A stretch of 64,000 bases of DNA from Silene latifolia (Eukaryota; Streptophyta; Magnoliopsida; Caryophyllales; Caryophyllaceae), in contig NC_133532.1 in NCBI RefSeq assembly GCF_048544455.1, forward strand, positions 15,440,948 to 15,504,947, written 5' to 3'. Position 1 is the first letter of the stretch; each line of letters opens with the position of its first letter. The translations under genes and the position numbers were made by a program. Shown piece by piece: positions 42,046-52,621 of this stretch. The notes under the pieces were generated by a model, which was not told where the DNA came from, made no database searches, and was given only the letters and a program-made list of their open reading frames with translations.

Positions 42046-43554
42046 TGATGCGTGTCATTTATATGATGTTTTACATCTCTTTTTACACGCATTTCAGAGC
42101 TCATTTGTGTAATATTTGTTGCTTTTCTCCCTATTTCCGTCTACTTCCGTATTTTGTACTTTATTGCAGAAATGTGAAGAATTCGACGGAAATCAAGCCA
42201 AATCCGTCCCGGGTAAGTGTTTGCATTGTAAATGACGTAAAGGAATTGCTTAAGGAACGAGCTTGGTGCGCGATCCAAGGCCCAAAAGACAAGTCCACGA
42301 GAATAAAGAAGTCAAGTAGCAGCTCATCCGGTCGATCGACTAGTCCCATCAGTCGATCGACCAACTATCGGATCCCGAAGCTATCGTTCTTTGAGGAGCG
42401 ATCGATCGACCGGCCGAGTAGTCGATCGACCAGATTTCTTTACCAGACGAGAATTAGAAAGTCGTGAATCTCAAGGCCCGTGAAGTTTAGGTTTTAGAAA
42501 TAAGTTGTTGCGTTTATTGCTATATAACGTAACACCAACATCTAGTTTTAGTATCAGAAAATACATTAAGTTTCACATCACAATAGTTTAGTTTATTTTC
42601 CGAGTAATTAGGGTTTGGTATATCGACTTTAGCATTGGAATTTCTGCACCTTTGTTCTTAATCTTTCCTCTGGAATTTTCGGTATTTGATTCTGCCCTAA
42701 TCTTAGTTTATTGCTTCGCTTTCGTTAATAGTATAGAATTGATAGTTAATGCCCCAAAGCCAATTGTCATATTTTCGCTGTTATTATTTACATAAAGCAT
42801 GAATTCCGTAATTGTCATGAGTTTATTTGTTGTTTTTACATTCACCATGAGTAGCTAAATAGTTAGTGCTAGGATGTAGGCGATTTATGGTTAGGCGGCA
42901 TTAGATTGAACACGGACTGAACCCGCGTGTCAGTCGATCGACTGACATTGTTGGTCGATCGACTGACCTTGTAAGGTTATCTTTCGTTTTAATTGTTTTT
43001 AATCTTGTATTTAACGAATCGAATGCATGCGACCAGTTAGATACCTATTTTGTGACCGACCCATTAGACCGAAAGGTAGGGTAGGTTGCTTGACCATCAA
43101 TTAATTCGACTAAACTATGCTAAGATCGAAAGATAGGTATAGTTTAGACCATTAGTCGCAGACGAAAGTTAGTATTAGTGACATTAGGGACCTATAGCGA
43201 GATCGAGAGATGCTATTTGTTAGGAGTGGACCGAGAGGACCCCTTATTTCCCGCCTTACTTGTGTTTGATTTAGACCGACTTAGTTTCTTTGCCCTTAGA
43301 AGCTATAATGACCCGACCATCCTAGTACCCTTCTTTTATATCTGTTTTAAATCATATCTTTAGTTTATTTTCCTTTTATTGTTTTTAGCTATAGAACAAT
43401 TCAAATCAACCCCCATATTAGTTACCTTAGACTTTCATTAAACAACTAAAGTTTACAACTGCCTCCTTGCGGATCGACCCTGTTACCACTAGCCTAGGTT
43501 AGTTTAATAGGAGATTATAAATTTTATCTTTGGTACTCACAGCGACGGGTATCA
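42046..43554 (+). repeat. LTR 2 of the gypsy array (shared)
   Basis: 1509 bp, same ends as LTR 1. It serves as 3' LTR for unit 1 and 5' LTR for unit 2. Confidence 0.92.
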
Positions 43555-43679
43555 AATTTTGGCGCGATTCTTGCGGGGAGGCAATAGTCCTAATTTTAGT
43601 TGTTTAATTTTCAGTCTTTCTTAGTTTAAGGAACATCCGTTCCTTAAACTGTTCTTATATTTTGTTGTAGTTTCCTCTT

Positions 43680-44227
43680 ATGCGCAGGTCACAGGGTGGA
43701 GAATTAGTACCATTGAACCCTGAGATTGAGAGATCCTTGCGCGAGTTGAGTTTCTGCACACTGCTGGTGCAGTCATCGATGTCGGTCTAGGTACCTTAAC
43801 TTTCAAAGTGGGAAAGCACTCTATTGTTTTTGCCCAGCCAGCTAAGAAAAAGGATGTCATGTGGCCTGTCACTTGTAATACGGTTTCTGAAAAGAAATCG
43901 TACTTTGTGCTTCCTGAATTGCCTATCCCTATTACTACTGCTGTGTTAACCCCTCCGCCCCGGATTGGGAGCAAAAAGGAGGAAGAACTTGTTGTTTTAG
44001 ATAATGCAGGAGCTGGTTTGGGGAAGGAAGAGCAGCTGGATGCTCCAGCTGCGACGAAGCCCATCATTCAAAGAGGCGGTCTTGGATGCCTAAGCTATGG
44101 GACTGATGAGGAAGTGGAAGATGAGCCAGTGAGATGGTCTGATTTGGATTCTGATGATCCAAAGGAAGTCCTTGATTGGGGAGATGACGAAGCTGATCCG
44201 CTGAGTTCTCCGACTGTCAATGCTTAG
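43680..44227 (+). pseudogene. Gag-start/protease-end remnant, unit 2
   Basis: Better preserved sister of 39172-39720. The MRRSQGGELVPLNPEIERS start is one frame off from the main stretch, which is open from about 43750 to 44227. That stretch carries the protease-end motif TLTFKVGKHSIVFAQPAKKK and an acidic C-terminus (DLDSDDPKEVLDWGDDEADP). The known gypsy domains between these parts (Gag core, knuckle, catalytic protease) are missing. Confidence 0.6.
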
Positions 44228-46561
44228 AAGGGTGCAAATGATAAGATGAGCACCATTGAGGCTACCTCTAGTAGCCAGAAGCCGACGAAGTGGGCCATAC
44301 CGTGGTCCTTCTTGATCAACTATTAGTTGATCAAGTTCGTTATAAACTTCACTTTATTGCTTTCGAACTATTTTTTTATTGCTTTTGTGTGCGCGAAAAC
44401 TTCGCTTTTATTTCGTTTGCTTAGGATTTTTAAGTACTTTAGACTTCGTTCTGGGTTTTGCGCAATTTTTGGCGCGTATCATTGTGCTTTTGCAGGTATT
44501 TAGAGCTTATTAGCTCAAATCATTGAGCAATTACGAAGAAATAAGACTCTGCAGCAGTATTTTCAGTCGATCGACTGGCACCATTGGTCGATCGACTGAA
44601 CTGCAGGTCTAAGGAGCTACTGTTCACGACCACCTGGTCGATCGACTTGGTGATGAGGTCGATCGACCACTGCTGCTGCTATGTTCATTCACGACCTCTC
44701 CCCTGCTGTGTTTGGTCGATATGCGGTCCTAAGGGAGTCTTCTACTCCACTTTATTTCCGTCAAATTGTCTATTTCTTCTATTGCCTCATTTTTGCACAA
44801 TTTTACGCTTCAAAATTGTTTTCTTCAGTCTTATGCGTGGTTTTTAATTGTCTTTTCAGGTCCTTATTGGTAGCACTTGTGGGCTCTGAAACCTCCTAGC
44901 TCACGCTGGTTTGGGGAGGTTTCCTTTGCTGCGCTTAAAGTCTTGTGAGTTCCCAAGTCTTTACTTTATGTCATTATGTTTTTATTTCCCTTTTCTCGCA
45001 AATTCCCGTTTCTCTTCGCTTTCATTACATGATTTTGCACAATGGGGACATTGTGCGATTTGGTTTGGGGAAGGGTTTTGCGTCGCATATCATTTGCTTG
45101 CATCCACGTTTTAATTTTGTTTTTGCTTTGTTTCATTTCATTCCTTCATAAATCCAAAAATCCAAAAAAATTCAAAAATTCAAAAAAAATTCCATAAAAT
45201 GCACGTTTATTTTAGCATATAGGTCGAGTCGGAACGGTAGTATTCCCATGATGATTTAGCATTTGCACCTGTTTTGCCTGAGCCTTGCTTGATTAACATG
45301 TTATTAGTAGAATCGTAAGTGCATATCTACGAGTTTTCGTTACATTCTTGCTGAACTTGAGACTTGACTTAGGAAATTGGCAACCTACATCATATTTTTC
45401 GAGTTTTAGAGCCTATAATGGTGACATTCATGACCAGTTCATCTAGGAATGTGAGTAGTACTCCTTATGAAACATGTTTCCTTAATTTGCATAATTATGA
45501 ATTTGATCTACTTAATACCTGTATGCATTCGGTTTGTGGTTAGTTGACACATGTGGTAGAGGTTTCCTTTTTCTCATTTTACCCATAAGCTTCACACTGC
45601 CAAAAATATCCTTTTTTGTCCTATCTACTACATACTACACATAGCCTGCCTTTGTCAAGCTAGTAGCCTAGTTTTTGGGATTGTTACTCGTTTTTGGTAG
45701 CATTTGCTCATGTTTGAGGTATTGTTGGGAAAATGAAAAGAAGGGAAAGAAAGATTGAAAAAGAAAAAGAAGAAAAAAAAGAAATGAAAAAAAAGAAAAA
45801 AAAGATGATTCGAAAAAGAAAAAAAAAAGAGAGAAAAGTTTCTGTACTGTTCAAAGCAGTCGATCGACTGACGTTCGTGAAAGAAAAAAAAAGTCAATTC
45901 GCATGATTTAATCCTTATCTTTTGGCGATTTTTGCTCCCATGATTCATTTATATCCTATGGGGAGTTTATTGATTTATTAGTTTGGAGCTTGTGAGTTTT
46001 GTGCTTGTTATGGCACTGTTTCGTTTGATTATGAGCAAGAAGTTGGATGTTGCCATTTGGTTCCGTTTTGGTACTAGCTTGATCACCTGTACCTCCACTT
46101 TACCATAAAATGTTTTGCCCTTTCTTACCCATACCTCACACTTCCATAATTATACCTCGGCATGTGTCAATGGTCATCTGTTTGGTTGGAATGCATATGT
46201 ATGGTCATAGAGGTCATCTTCATAATTTATTGCTGGCATGTTTTCATAGGTCGCAGTTAGGTGAGAGTCGCTACAAATTTATTCTTCCTATCTTACATAT
46301 ATATCACCTGCGCTTATTGAGTGATTTGAGTGGCCCGTGAGAGTCCAATTTGATAAGTCTCTACGATTAACTGGTTGTGATTTTCGACGACTTTATAACT
46401 CGTTTGCATGATTCACATTACTAATTGATTGTTGGTTGTGCATTAAATTGGTTTAGGTTTTACAGTTGTCAATTCGCTCTGAGATTGAACTCGTTCCATT
46501 AGGTCATTAGATCGAGTCTAGTTCTTGCTTGGGGACAAGCAAGGTTTGGTTTGGGGAGATT
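44228..46561. other. Non-coding part of internal region 2
   Basis: Copy of 39721-42045, with the hairpin at 44311-44335, five GTCGATCGAC sites, the purine-rich tract at 45732-45838 and the polypurine stretch before LTR 3. No gene is supported. Confidence 0.7.
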
Positions 46562-48072
46562 TGATGCGTGTCATTTATATGATGTTTTACATCTCTTTTT
46601 ACACGCATTTCAGAGCTCATTTGTGTAATATTTGTTGCTTTTCTCCCTATTTCCGTCTACTTCCGTATTTTGTACTTTATTGCAGAAATGTGAAGAATTC
46701 GACGGGAAATCAAGCCAAATCCGTCCCCGGGTAAGCTGCATTGTAAATGACGTAAAGGAATTGCTTAAGGAACGAGCTTGGTGCGCGATCCAAGGCCCAA
46801 AAGACAAGTCCACGAGAATAAAGAAGTCAAGTAGCAGCTCATCCGGTCGATCGACTAGTCCCATCAGTCGATCGACCAACTATCGGATCCCGAAGCTCGT
46901 TATTCGAGGAGCGATCGATCGATCGACCAGCCTGAGTAGTCGATCGACCGATTTCTTTACCAGACGAGAATTAGAAAGTCGTGAATCTCAAGGCCCGTGA
47001 AGTTTAGGTTTTAGAAATAAGTTGTTGCGTTTATTGCTATATAACGTAACACCAACATCTAGTTTTAGTATCAGAAAATACATTAAGTTTCACATCACAA
47101 TAGTTTAGTTTATTTTCCGAGTAATTAGGGTTTGGTATATCGACTTTAGCATTGGAATTTCTGCACCTTTGTTCTTAATCTTTCCTCTGGAATTTTCGGT
47201 ATTTGATTCTGCCCTAATCTTAGTTTATTGCTTCGCTTTCGTTAATAGTATAGAATTGATAGTTAATGCCCCAAAGCCAATTGTCATATTTTCGCTGTTA
47301 TTATTTACATAAAGCATGAATTCCGTAATTGTCATGAGTTTATTTGTTGTTTTTACATTCACCATGAGTAGCTAAATAGTTAGTGCTAGGATGTAGGCGA
47401 TTTATGGTTAGGCGGCATTAGATTGAACACGGACTGAACCCGCGTGTCAGTCGATCGACTGACATTGTTGGTCGATCGACTGACCTTGTAAGGTTATCTT
47501 TCGTTTTAATTGTTTTTAATCTTGTATTTAACGAATCGAATGCATGCGACCAGTTAGATACCTATTTTGTGACCGACCCATTAGACCGAAAGGTAGGGTA
47601 GGTTGCTTGACCATCAATTAATTCGACTAAACTATGCTAAGATCGAAAGATAGGTATAGTTTAGACCATTAGTCGCTTTTCAGGACGAAAGTTAGTATTA
47701 GTGACATTAGGGACCTATAGCGAGATCGAGAGATGCTATTTGTTAGGAGTGGACCGAGAGGACCCCTTATTTCCCGCCTTACTTGTGTTTGATTTAGACC
47801 GACTTAGTTTGCTGCCGCCGAAGCTATAATGACCCGACCATCCTAGTACCCTTCTTTTATCTGTTTAAATCATATCTTTAGTTTATTTTCCTTTTATTGT
47901 TTTTAGCTATAGAACAATTCAAATCAACCCCCATATTAGTTACCTTAGACTTTCATTAAACAACTAAAGTTTACAACTGCCTCCTTGCGGATCGACCCTG
48001 TTACCACTAGCCTAGGTTAGTTTAATAGGAGATTATAAATTTTATCTTTGGTACTCACAGCGACGGGTATCA
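46562..48072 (+). repeat. LTR 3 of the gypsy array
   Basis: 1511 bp, ending GACGGGTATCA immediately before the ATCTC duplication. Confidence 0.92.
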
Positions 48073-48338
48073 ATCTCAACCAAAATCTTAAGGTAATAGT
48101 TGATACCCAACTATTTTATTTATTCTTATTACGCTCCTTCACTCGATTGCCTATTGGGCTTGAAGAGTGGTTAGTGCAAAAGCCCCTCATACCATGTGCT
48201 GAATTTCAGCTTCGTGAGTTATTGGAGGCTGCCAGGATTTGAACCCGTGACCTTCAGTCACACTGGCTCTGATACCCTGATAGATGAACCATCTAAACCA
48301 TTACCTTAAGGTTTTGGTTGAGATGATTCATCTATCAA

Positions 48339-49061
48339 CCGATGATAAGTGGATCAAATTGAGTATGGATCATTAAATTGCTATTAAAGGCATTCTCATA
48401 ATAGAAAGATAATAAATTGCCTGAAACACCCAAAATGAATAAATAAACAAATGACTATAACGGACGAGTAGATTGTTACGACCGTACTTCCATCGTTCTC
48501 ACCGTACGAATGTTCGAACAATGATAATGACAAGATCATGCTGCGAATTAGAAACCTCTTTGATGCAACGTATTTCCTTATCAGGAGGATGAATCGTATA
48601 CAACGGTCTACAACTGTGCAAGTGTACAACTGGTTCAAAGTTTGAATATTTTTATCCAATTCTTATATGTTATACTTGATAATATCGCTCATTTATTTTC
48701 CTTTTATATTCATTGTAAGAGGCGGAGTCAAGATTTTTCGTTTGAGGTCGGAGAAATTTAACGGAGGTGAACAAGTAATATCAAAAAGTAAACTTGAAAA
48801 AATTTCAAAAACTTAACTTCAAATTTCAGATTTTCCATTTTTCACTTCATCACTGAATTTTAATCAGAGTTAAAATAAATGATTGAAACGATGAAAGTAT
48901 TAATAATATCTAATTATGGAAAATTCAATGAAACTAATGCAAGTAATCATTCCCTATAAGCAACAAAAAACAATACTCATAAATATTTCTTAATTACCCA
49001 TTAGACTTTGACCTTAACATTATTGTATGATATTATAATAACTTGCTTGCAAAACCTGTCA
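48339..49061. other. AT-rich spacer
   Basis: No gene. A GGCGGAGTCAAGATTTTTCG segment near 48721 resembles the end of a decayed hAT-type MITE, but no partner end was found. Confidence 0.45.
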
Positions 49062-49066
49062 TGAAC

Positions 49067-49349
49067 TGTTAAACGTAGGTAGTCGGATAATTTTGTATGT
49101 CTTATTTCATCAATAATCGATCACCTTATATAGGTGTACATCGTAGCTAGTTTGATACAAATAGGATTGTCGAGAAATATAATAAACTATAACATAAATC
49201 CCTATTGTTGATAGAAATTACTAACTCGACATCTAAGAGACTTCTATTCCGTCTCAATAGCTAGCTAGTAGTAATATTAGGACTCGTAGTCATATTAGGA
49301 CTCAAGTCATCGTTTGCTTCGTAGTAGGACTGAAGTCCATATCGTCATA
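49067..49349 (-). repeat. 3' LTR of the copia derivative
   Basis: 283 bp; plus strand starts TGTTAAACGTAGG, ends CCATATCGTCATA next to the polypurine tract. Confidence 0.88.
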
Positions 49350-49946
49350 CCCCCCCTCAAGTGGGGCGTAGAGATTTCGAATGCCCAACTTGGACAAGAG
49401 AGTCAAGAATTGAGCCTTACCCAAGGCTTTAGTAAAAATGTCCGCTAACTGAGTAGTAGTAGGCACATAAGACGGTCGGATCAGACCGTTTTTGATGGCA
49501 GCGCGCACGAAATGACAGTCGATTTCAATGTGCTTGGTTCGTTCATGAAAAACTTGATTTTTAGCAATATGAAGAGCGGATTGATTATCACAATAGACCG
49601 CCATACCATTGTTATGAGTAACACCCAAATCACTCGACAAGGCTTGGAGCCAAATGAGTTCACGTGTAAGAGCGGCGAGAGAGCGATACTCGGCTTCAGA
49701 CGAAGAGAGAGCAATAGTTGGTTGTTTCTTCGTTTTCCAAGAGATAGGAGATGAACCGAGCTGAATAAACCAGCCAGTTAAAGAGCGACGAGTAAGAGGG
49801 CAAGTAGCGTGATCGGAGTCGCACCAACCACGGAGCTGCAATGTATTTTGTTTCGGAAGAAAAATGCCTTGTCCAGGACAGCCCTTAAGGTATCGTACAA
49901 CGCGAAGAGCAGAAGTCCAATGGTCGAGGACCGAAGTAGTGTGCAA
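49302..49946 (-). pseudogene. Copia RNase H C-terminal segment
   Basis: Shows ALRVVRYLKGCPGQGIFL, LRGWCDSDHATCPLTRRSLT, TIALSSSEAEYRSLAALTRE, AVYCDNQSALHIAKNQVFHE and HIEIDCHFVR, the ordered motifs of copia RNase H. It ends with a LADIFTKALGK tail and a stop inside the LTR. The upstream RT is deleted; the joint with gag is at about 49937-49950 and shares a CACACTACT microhomology. Confidence 0.88.
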
Positions 49947-50388
49947 CAGTCTCTGTTTTACTCTGTTTGCAGCCGGCTAATGCAGTTTCCAACTGTTGAA
50001 CACGAATACCGTTGACAACGCAAAATCGATCCTGATGATCTTTCCATAAAAGGACGGCATCTTCATAATAAGAAATAGTACTGCGAAGAGAAGGTTCAAT
50101 AGTATTCATAATCCAGGAGACAATCATGGAATGAACAGTATGCCAATCGTCAAGATTGGTTGTAGGTTTGGCAATTGTGCCATCAATGAAACCAAATTTC
50201 CGTCGTGCTTTGAGAGCAAGACGAATTGAGCGAGCCCATTCATCATAATTCTCACCTCGTAATTGAACATTGGTAATCACATTTCCGGGATTATCTTGAC
50301 TGCCAAGATGAAAGGGTGAGGCGGTTGGATTTGGTGGTGAGGGTGGAGGTGGTGGAGGCGGTATTAGAGAACCGTCTCCTGTAGCCAT
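49947..50388 (-). pseudogene. Copia Gag N-terminal segment
   Basis: Starts at ATG 50388 (MATGDGSLIPPPPPPPSPPN), with NVQLRGENYDEWARSIRLAL, FGFIDGTIAKP and IVSWIMNTIEPSLRSTI, the UBN2/Retrotran_gag family pattern. It ends at KTETVAHYF, where the deletion joint puts the reading out of frame with RNase H. Confidence 0.85.
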
Positions 50389-50430
50389 GATTCAGGGAAA
50401 AAAAATTGTATTATTGGATTTGGAGCTTGG

Positions 50431-50442
50431 TGTCTGATACCA
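50431..50442 (-). other. Primer binding site of the copia derivative
   Basis: TGGTATCAGACA on the minus strand directly after the 5' LTR; first ten bases match the tRNA-iMet type PBS. Confidence 0.85.
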
Positions 50443-50725
50443 TGTTAAACATAGGTAGTCGGATAATTTTGTATGTCTTATTTCATCAATAATCGATCAC
50501 CTTATATAGGTGTACATCGTAGCTAGTTTGATACAAATAGGATTGTCGAGAAATATAATAAACTATAACATAAATCCCTATTGTTGATAGAAATTACTAA
50601 CTCGACATCTAAGAGACTTCTATTCCGTCTCAATAGCTAGCTAGTAGTAATATTAGGACTCGTAGTCATATTAGGACTCAAGTCATCGTTTGCTTCGTAG
50701 TAGGACTGAAGTCCATATCGTCATA
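50443..50725 (-). repeat. 5' LTR of the copia derivative
   Basis: 283 bp, nearly identical to 49067-49349 (for example GTAGG against ATAGG near the start). Confidence 0.88.
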
Positions 50726-51519
50726 TGAACTAATCATGATCAATTCAGTCATAATTGAAGATTATATGACTTAATCAACATAATCAAACTAAACTAATTC
50801 TATATGACTAGATTCATCTCTCTAAATCAAAATGTTTGTAGACTTTATTTTGTTAATACATTTTTCTACTTTTATTTCAAATAAATCTAAGTCATGACTT
50901 CAACAATTTATGGATATGTTGTGTTGTTAATAGTATGTGTTTGGAGGTGGCAGAGTTGTGAAGGTGTTAATGGAGTCGGGTTCGATATCCACCATCGGTT
51001 TTCTGATCCTGTCAAGTCAATGTTTGGTGTTACCAATGAGTTTCCTGAAATGGGTACAATGGAGTATTATGATGCTATGGTGCATCGTGATCGCTTTCAT
51101 GGCCGAAGATTAGCAGGACAAACTGATCATAAAACTCCCCTTACATTTGCTACAGGAAATGCTACTCTTTCCATCCCTGAACTGGGATTGTATGTTCAAA
51201 ACTCTCGGCATTTCTCAACATTTCTTTCAAATCTTTTATCGAATAGTATTTTGCGAGTAATTAATACTGTCGTTTTTTATATGTCTTGTGTTGTGGTTCA
51301 GTTTGTATTACGCAAATGTATCAATCGGAACACCAGCATCCTGGTATCTTGTGGCACTTGACACTGGCAGTGGCCTTTTCTGGTTACCATGCGACTGTTC
51401 GTCTAACTGTGTTCGGAGCTATGAGTTCAGTCAGACAGAGGTATACCTATGTTATGCATTTCATGCTATTTTTTCAACTTCTGCTATTCTGACAAAAACG
51501 CGGTCATTACCCATGAGTT

Positions 51520-51719
51520 GGGTAAACCCTCGGGTGTACGTGATAACCTGCAAACCACGTATACCAGGTAAGCCACCTGAGGGTGACAGGCTCGAAGTCT
51601 ATTAGGCATGGACTCAGGCCAAGAATGGTCCACAAGATTTTTGCTCTTGGGTAGGATTGAACCAGAGTCTCCTGGGAATTTCACCCAAGTTTTAACCAAT
51701 AGACTCCACCCTTGAGGAC
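51520..51719 (-). mobile_element. tRNA-derived SINE
   Basis: 200 bp with a perfect 15-bp target duplication CATTACCCATGAGTT (51505-51519 and 51720-51734). On the minus strand its 5' part has GGTTCAATCC, an exact pol III B box, with an A-box-like TGGTTAAAACTTGG about 40 bases before. It lies in an intron of the protease pseudogene. The ORF overlapping it on the minus strand is not a gene. Confidence 0.8.
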
Positions 51720-51954
51720 CATTACCCATGAGTTGATTCAACCAACGCGTAAAAAGGCTAAATTCGGCTGAACCATGGTGATGATCATTTGCATAATTGC
51801 AGGGACTAACTTAGTAACCATTTTACTTGATTCAGTTAAGCTCCATTAAAAATGAAAATTATACTTCTTAATCTCGCAAATTTACTAGAAACATATGTAC
51901 ATTATGTTAGCGTATTGGGTTCATCTCTGAATTGCTTGAAAATTTCAATGCGAT

Positions 51955-52126
51955 CAGTGGCAGAGCCAGGATTTAAAACCAGCGGGGGCGTAAAATTTCA
52001 GCGTGGACACAGAGGTTATAGCATAAGGCAACCTCTAAAAAATCAGAAAATTTTAACTAAAAATTTCGAAATTTTCAAATGTCGGTGGGGTGGCCGCCCC
52101 GCTAGCCCCTCCTCGCTCCACCACCG
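51955..52126. mobile_element. hAT-like MITE
   Basis: 172 bp with ends CAGTGGCAGAGCCAGGATTT and, inverted, CGGTGGTGGAGCGAGGA. Flanked by the 8-bp duplication AATGCGAT (51947-51954 and 52127-52134), the size made by hAT transposases. It lies in the same intron as the SINE. Confidence 0.85.
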
Positions 52127-52621
52127 AATGCGATTTTTCTTATTGAAATTTCGGACAATAGAGTTCAACATATACTGACTTGAGTACTTCATCAATCGGC
52201 ACACGGCTTTCATGCTTTAAAGAGCCCGCTCGTGAACGTAGCTGTTTGCCTTGAGAGTTATTGTCCCTCCAGAGTTGAGTATCTCTCAGCAAACACATCA
52301 TCCTCTGGTTACGTCGTCCAAGATTTATTGCATCTCACAACTGATAATGCTGCTTCCCAACCAATTGATGTCACGATCCCTTTTGGGTAAGCATACATTC
52401 ATTTCACTGAATCATATGTTCAACTATTCTGTTTAAGTGTCGGACATCGAATATTTCATTCCATGCGATTTGCGGTGTTATTCAAACAGGTCATTTCTTG
52501 GAAGCTGGAGCTCCAAATGGCCTATTCGGACTTTCTATGGATGTAGTTTCCATGCCTAGCGTCCTAGCATATCAATACTATATATTAATTCCAGAAACCA
52601 AGTGACTTCAATGTAATTAAA

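Larger units (their letters stand above)
37540..48072 (+). mobile_element. Non-autonomous Ty3/gypsy array: LTR-internal-LTR-internal-LTR
   Basis: Three LTRs of 1509-1511 bp (37540-39048, 42046-43554, 46562-48072) alternate with two internal regions of about 3.0 kb. The whole is bounded by a perfect 5-bp duplication, ATCTC (37535-37539 and 48073-48077), and no duplication is seen between units. The PBS TGGCGCCGTTGCCGGGGA (39054-39071) is the tRNA-Asp type of Athila-like gypsy elements. The coding remnant is a Gag start joined to the end of a protease region; RT, RNase H and integrase are absent. Copies differ mostly at CAG/CTG sites. Confidence 0.9.
37522..48338 (-). mobile_element. Small TRIM-like element split by the gypsy array
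   Basis: Two pieces, 37522-37539 and 48078-48338, flank the gypsy array and join at its ATCTC duplication into a sequence of about 280 bp. Both ends hold a TGATA.ATGAACCATCT segment; the right end is itself nearly palindromic over 60 bp (TGATAGATG .. CATCTATCA). Inside the right end the minus strand reads GGGTATCAGAGCC, one base off the tRNA-iMet PBS, followed by a GGTTCAAATCC box. TRIMs have such short LTRs and a PBS without coding capacity. No target duplication is evident. Confidence 0.45.
49067..50725 (-). mobile_element. Ty1/copia deletion derivative
   Basis: Two 283-bp LTRs (49067-49349 and 50443-50725) differ at very few bases and flank only 1.1 kb. On the minus strand the PBS TGGTATCAGACA (50442-50431) matches tRNA-iMet. 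Next come a Gag N-terminus, a joint, and a copia RNase H end, then the G-rich polypurine tract (ACTTGAGGGGGGG) directly before the 3' LTR. TGAAC flanks both sides (49062-49066 and 50726-50730). With this duplication the minus-strand LTR begins TATGACG rather than TG. Protease, integrase and RT are missing. Confidence 0.88.
50894..52571 (+). pseudogene. Truncated plant aspartic protease gene (APF1-like, pepsin family A1)
   Basis: Exon 1 (50894-51189) starts MTSTIYGYVVLLIVCVW, a likely signal peptide. FDIHHRFSDPVKSMFG and the propeptide-like EYYDAMVHRDRFHGRRLA follow. Exon 2 (51302-51440) has YYANVSIGTPASWYLVALDT with the first catalytic DTGS and LFWLPCDC. Exon 3 (about 52230-52386) reads VEYLSANTSSSGYVVQDLLH. 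A last piece (about 52470-52571) reads QTGHFLEAGAPNGLFGLSMD. These follow the order of plant APF1-type secreted or GPI-linked proteases. The acceptor before the last piece is not canonical. The gene stops at the Helitron, and neither the second catalytic Asp nor the C-terminal half is found. The intron after exon 2 holds a SINE and a MITE. Confidence 0.75.

Noticed and set aside
37588..47000. Repeated small ORFs across the LTRs of the gypsy array (for example at 37610, 42009, 46632)
   Set aside because: They lie in LTR sequence, are open on both strands because of GTCGATCGAC and low stop density, and show no protein family features.
48190..48290. A tRNA gene suggested by GGTATCAGAGCC and GGTTCAAATCC on the minus strand
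   Set aside because: No cloverleaf with a full acceptor stem could be drawn; a PBS region of a TRIM-like element fits better.
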